Shown here one piece after another: positions 5,520 to 6,260 of a stretch of 6,260 nucleotides of DNA (position 1 is the first letter of the stretch; each line of letters starts with the position of its first letter). The stretch lies in contig CANOGI010000133.1 of assembly GCA_947565475.1 (NCBI GenBank), forward strand, positions 1-6,260, written 5' to 3'. A model generated the notes under the pieces. The model searched no databases. It was not told the origin of the DNA and was given only the letters and a program-made list of their open reading frames with translations. The DNA comes from an uncultured Eubacteriaceae bacterium. GTDB lineage: Bacteria > Bacillota > Clostridia > Lachnospirales > CAG-274. The translations under genes and the position numbers were made by a program.

Positions 5520-6202
5520 CGGCTTTTTTGATTTATGTTAAACGTTGCTTACGAATAAAAATATTTGTCGCCGTTTTATTTTTTATGCCGATTATCTCTA
5601 TTGTTTTTAGTATCTTTGGAAAAAATGTTATAGGAGAAGTGAAATTCGGTGTATACGCTGAGGGCGATTTTGGGAGATATATCAGCGAGAGTCTTGAGAA
5701 AGAGGATAATTTTAAATTTGTTAAGTATAATTCTATTGCTGAGATGAGTTCAGATGTTAGAATATGTGAAATTGACTGCGGATATGTTTTTGATAAAAAT
5801 TTTGAGGACTCCTTAAAGAAAAATGATTTGAAGGACTCAATTAAAATAATTTCATCGGATTCGTCAAGCGGATATACTTTCGCTAATGAGATTGTTTTCT
5901 CAAAAGTTTTAAATACCGTAAGTCCCAATATAGCCAATGCTTTTTTGGATGAGATAAATATTAGCGGAAACGTTGAGAAATATTATTATGATATATTGAA
6001 AAGTGTAAATGTGTTTTCTTTTAATTATATTGAGGTTGGTGAAAAAACGGAGGATGAAAGTGTCTTTGAGTTTAGGAACATTTTCGCTTGTTTTGTATTA
6101 ATCGGGAGTGTATTCGGCTCGATTGTATGTGTGGAGGATAGAAGAAAAAATATTAACAAAAGCTGTTTTTTAAATATAATGTCGTTTTCAGCTCTTCTTT
6201 AA
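5516..6202 (+). pseudogene. ABC-2 type transporter permease, second subunit, interrupted by an in-frame stop
   Basis: The visible product has 228 residues and is a sister of the upstream permease: TM1 at about 14-36 (KIFVAVLFFMPIISIVFSIFG), an outer domain (37-185) with the same K-F-G-V-Y-A-E-G-D and C-G-Y-V-F-D-K-N-F strand pattern, and TM2 at about 186-206. It then stops at TAA (6200-6202), where its partner has four more membrane segments. Full family members have about 370-390 residues, so some 40 percent is missing. The same frame continues past the stop as VSAIISYLIFGEISLLVV, a convincing TM3, until a second TAA at 6257-6259. A broken gene is the simplest reading. A sequencing error, a truncated but functional subunit, or stop readthrough are alternatives. 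Start and coupling to the first permease are normal, so the damage looks recent. Confidence 0.7.
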
Positions 6203-6256
6203 GTTTCAGCTATTATTTCTTACTTGATATTCGGAGAAATTAGCTTACTGGTGGTT
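6203..6256 (+). other. In-frame TM-like continuation after the stop of the second permease
   Basis: Eighteen codons in the same frame as the second permease read VSAIISYLIFGEISLLVV, hydrophobic and placed where the sister permease has its third TM. A TAA at 6257-6259 ends it. The other two forward frames hit TGA or TAG within this stretch and give less membrane-like peptides. What lies beyond 6260 is unknown. Confidence 0.6.
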
Positions 6257-6260
6257 TAAG

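Noticed and set aside
5066..5937. Minus-strand open frames at 5066-5380 and 5533-5937
   Set aside because: Both are opposite clear permease coding sequence, with low-complexity Lys/Ile-rich peptides and no promoter or ribosome binding site.
6194..6204. Programmed frameshift at CTT-TAA as an explanation for the early stop, similar to the CTT-TGA site of release factor 2
   Set aside because: A +1 shift reads only about eight codons before TGA, and a -1 shift reaches TAG at 6241-6243. The unshifted frame gives the most membrane-like peptide, so a shift explains less than a nonsense change.

Overview
The window is AT-rich. It has strong AGGAG-type ribosome binding sites, near-consensus housekeeping promoters, a TTG start and a secreted GLUG/Big_2 protein. 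Together these suggest a low-GC Firmicute, most likely an anaerobic Clostridia-type gut or rumen bacterium. That placement is inference from style and gene families; there is no marker gene here.

Layout. Bases 1-1638, minus strand: the first 546 codons of a large secreted surface protein that runs off the left edge. It has a signal peptide, eight GLUG-type beta-helix repeats, a Big_2 immunoglobulin-like domain and the start of a cohesin-like domain. Bases 1639-1925: a divergent intergenic region with one good promoter for each direction and a perfect 10-bp inverted repeat abutting the rightward -35 box. Bases 1926-6202, plus strand: a four-gene cluster of (1) an ABC ATPase with a TTG start, (2) a 534-residue single-pass membrane-anchored protein of unknown function, (3) an ABC-2 type permease and (4) a second, sister ABC-2 permease. 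Genes 1 and 2 are 23 bp apart. Genes 3 and 4 overlap by 4 bp (ATGA). Between genes 2 and 3 lies a 169-bp gap holding a long imperfect hairpin with a large loop.

How it fits together. One ATPase with two sister permeases of the topology 'TM1 - large external domain - TM bundle' makes a heterodimeric ABC-2 exporter. The anchored protein of gene 2 would sit outside the membrane beside it, as an accessory, a sensor or a substrate-handling partner; this is inferred from context only. The substrate cannot be read from the sequence.

The last permease is interrupted. An in-frame TAA stops it at residue 228, just where the third membrane segment should start. The same frame then continues with hydrophobic, TM-like sequence up to a second in-frame TAA at 6257-6259. 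The gene looks broken, or carries an error or unusual decoding, and the exporter may lack a full second half. The points most worth checking are this interruption, the hairpin leader before gene 3, the operator-like repeat before gene 1, and the pairing of this ABC cluster with the unassigned 534-residue protein.
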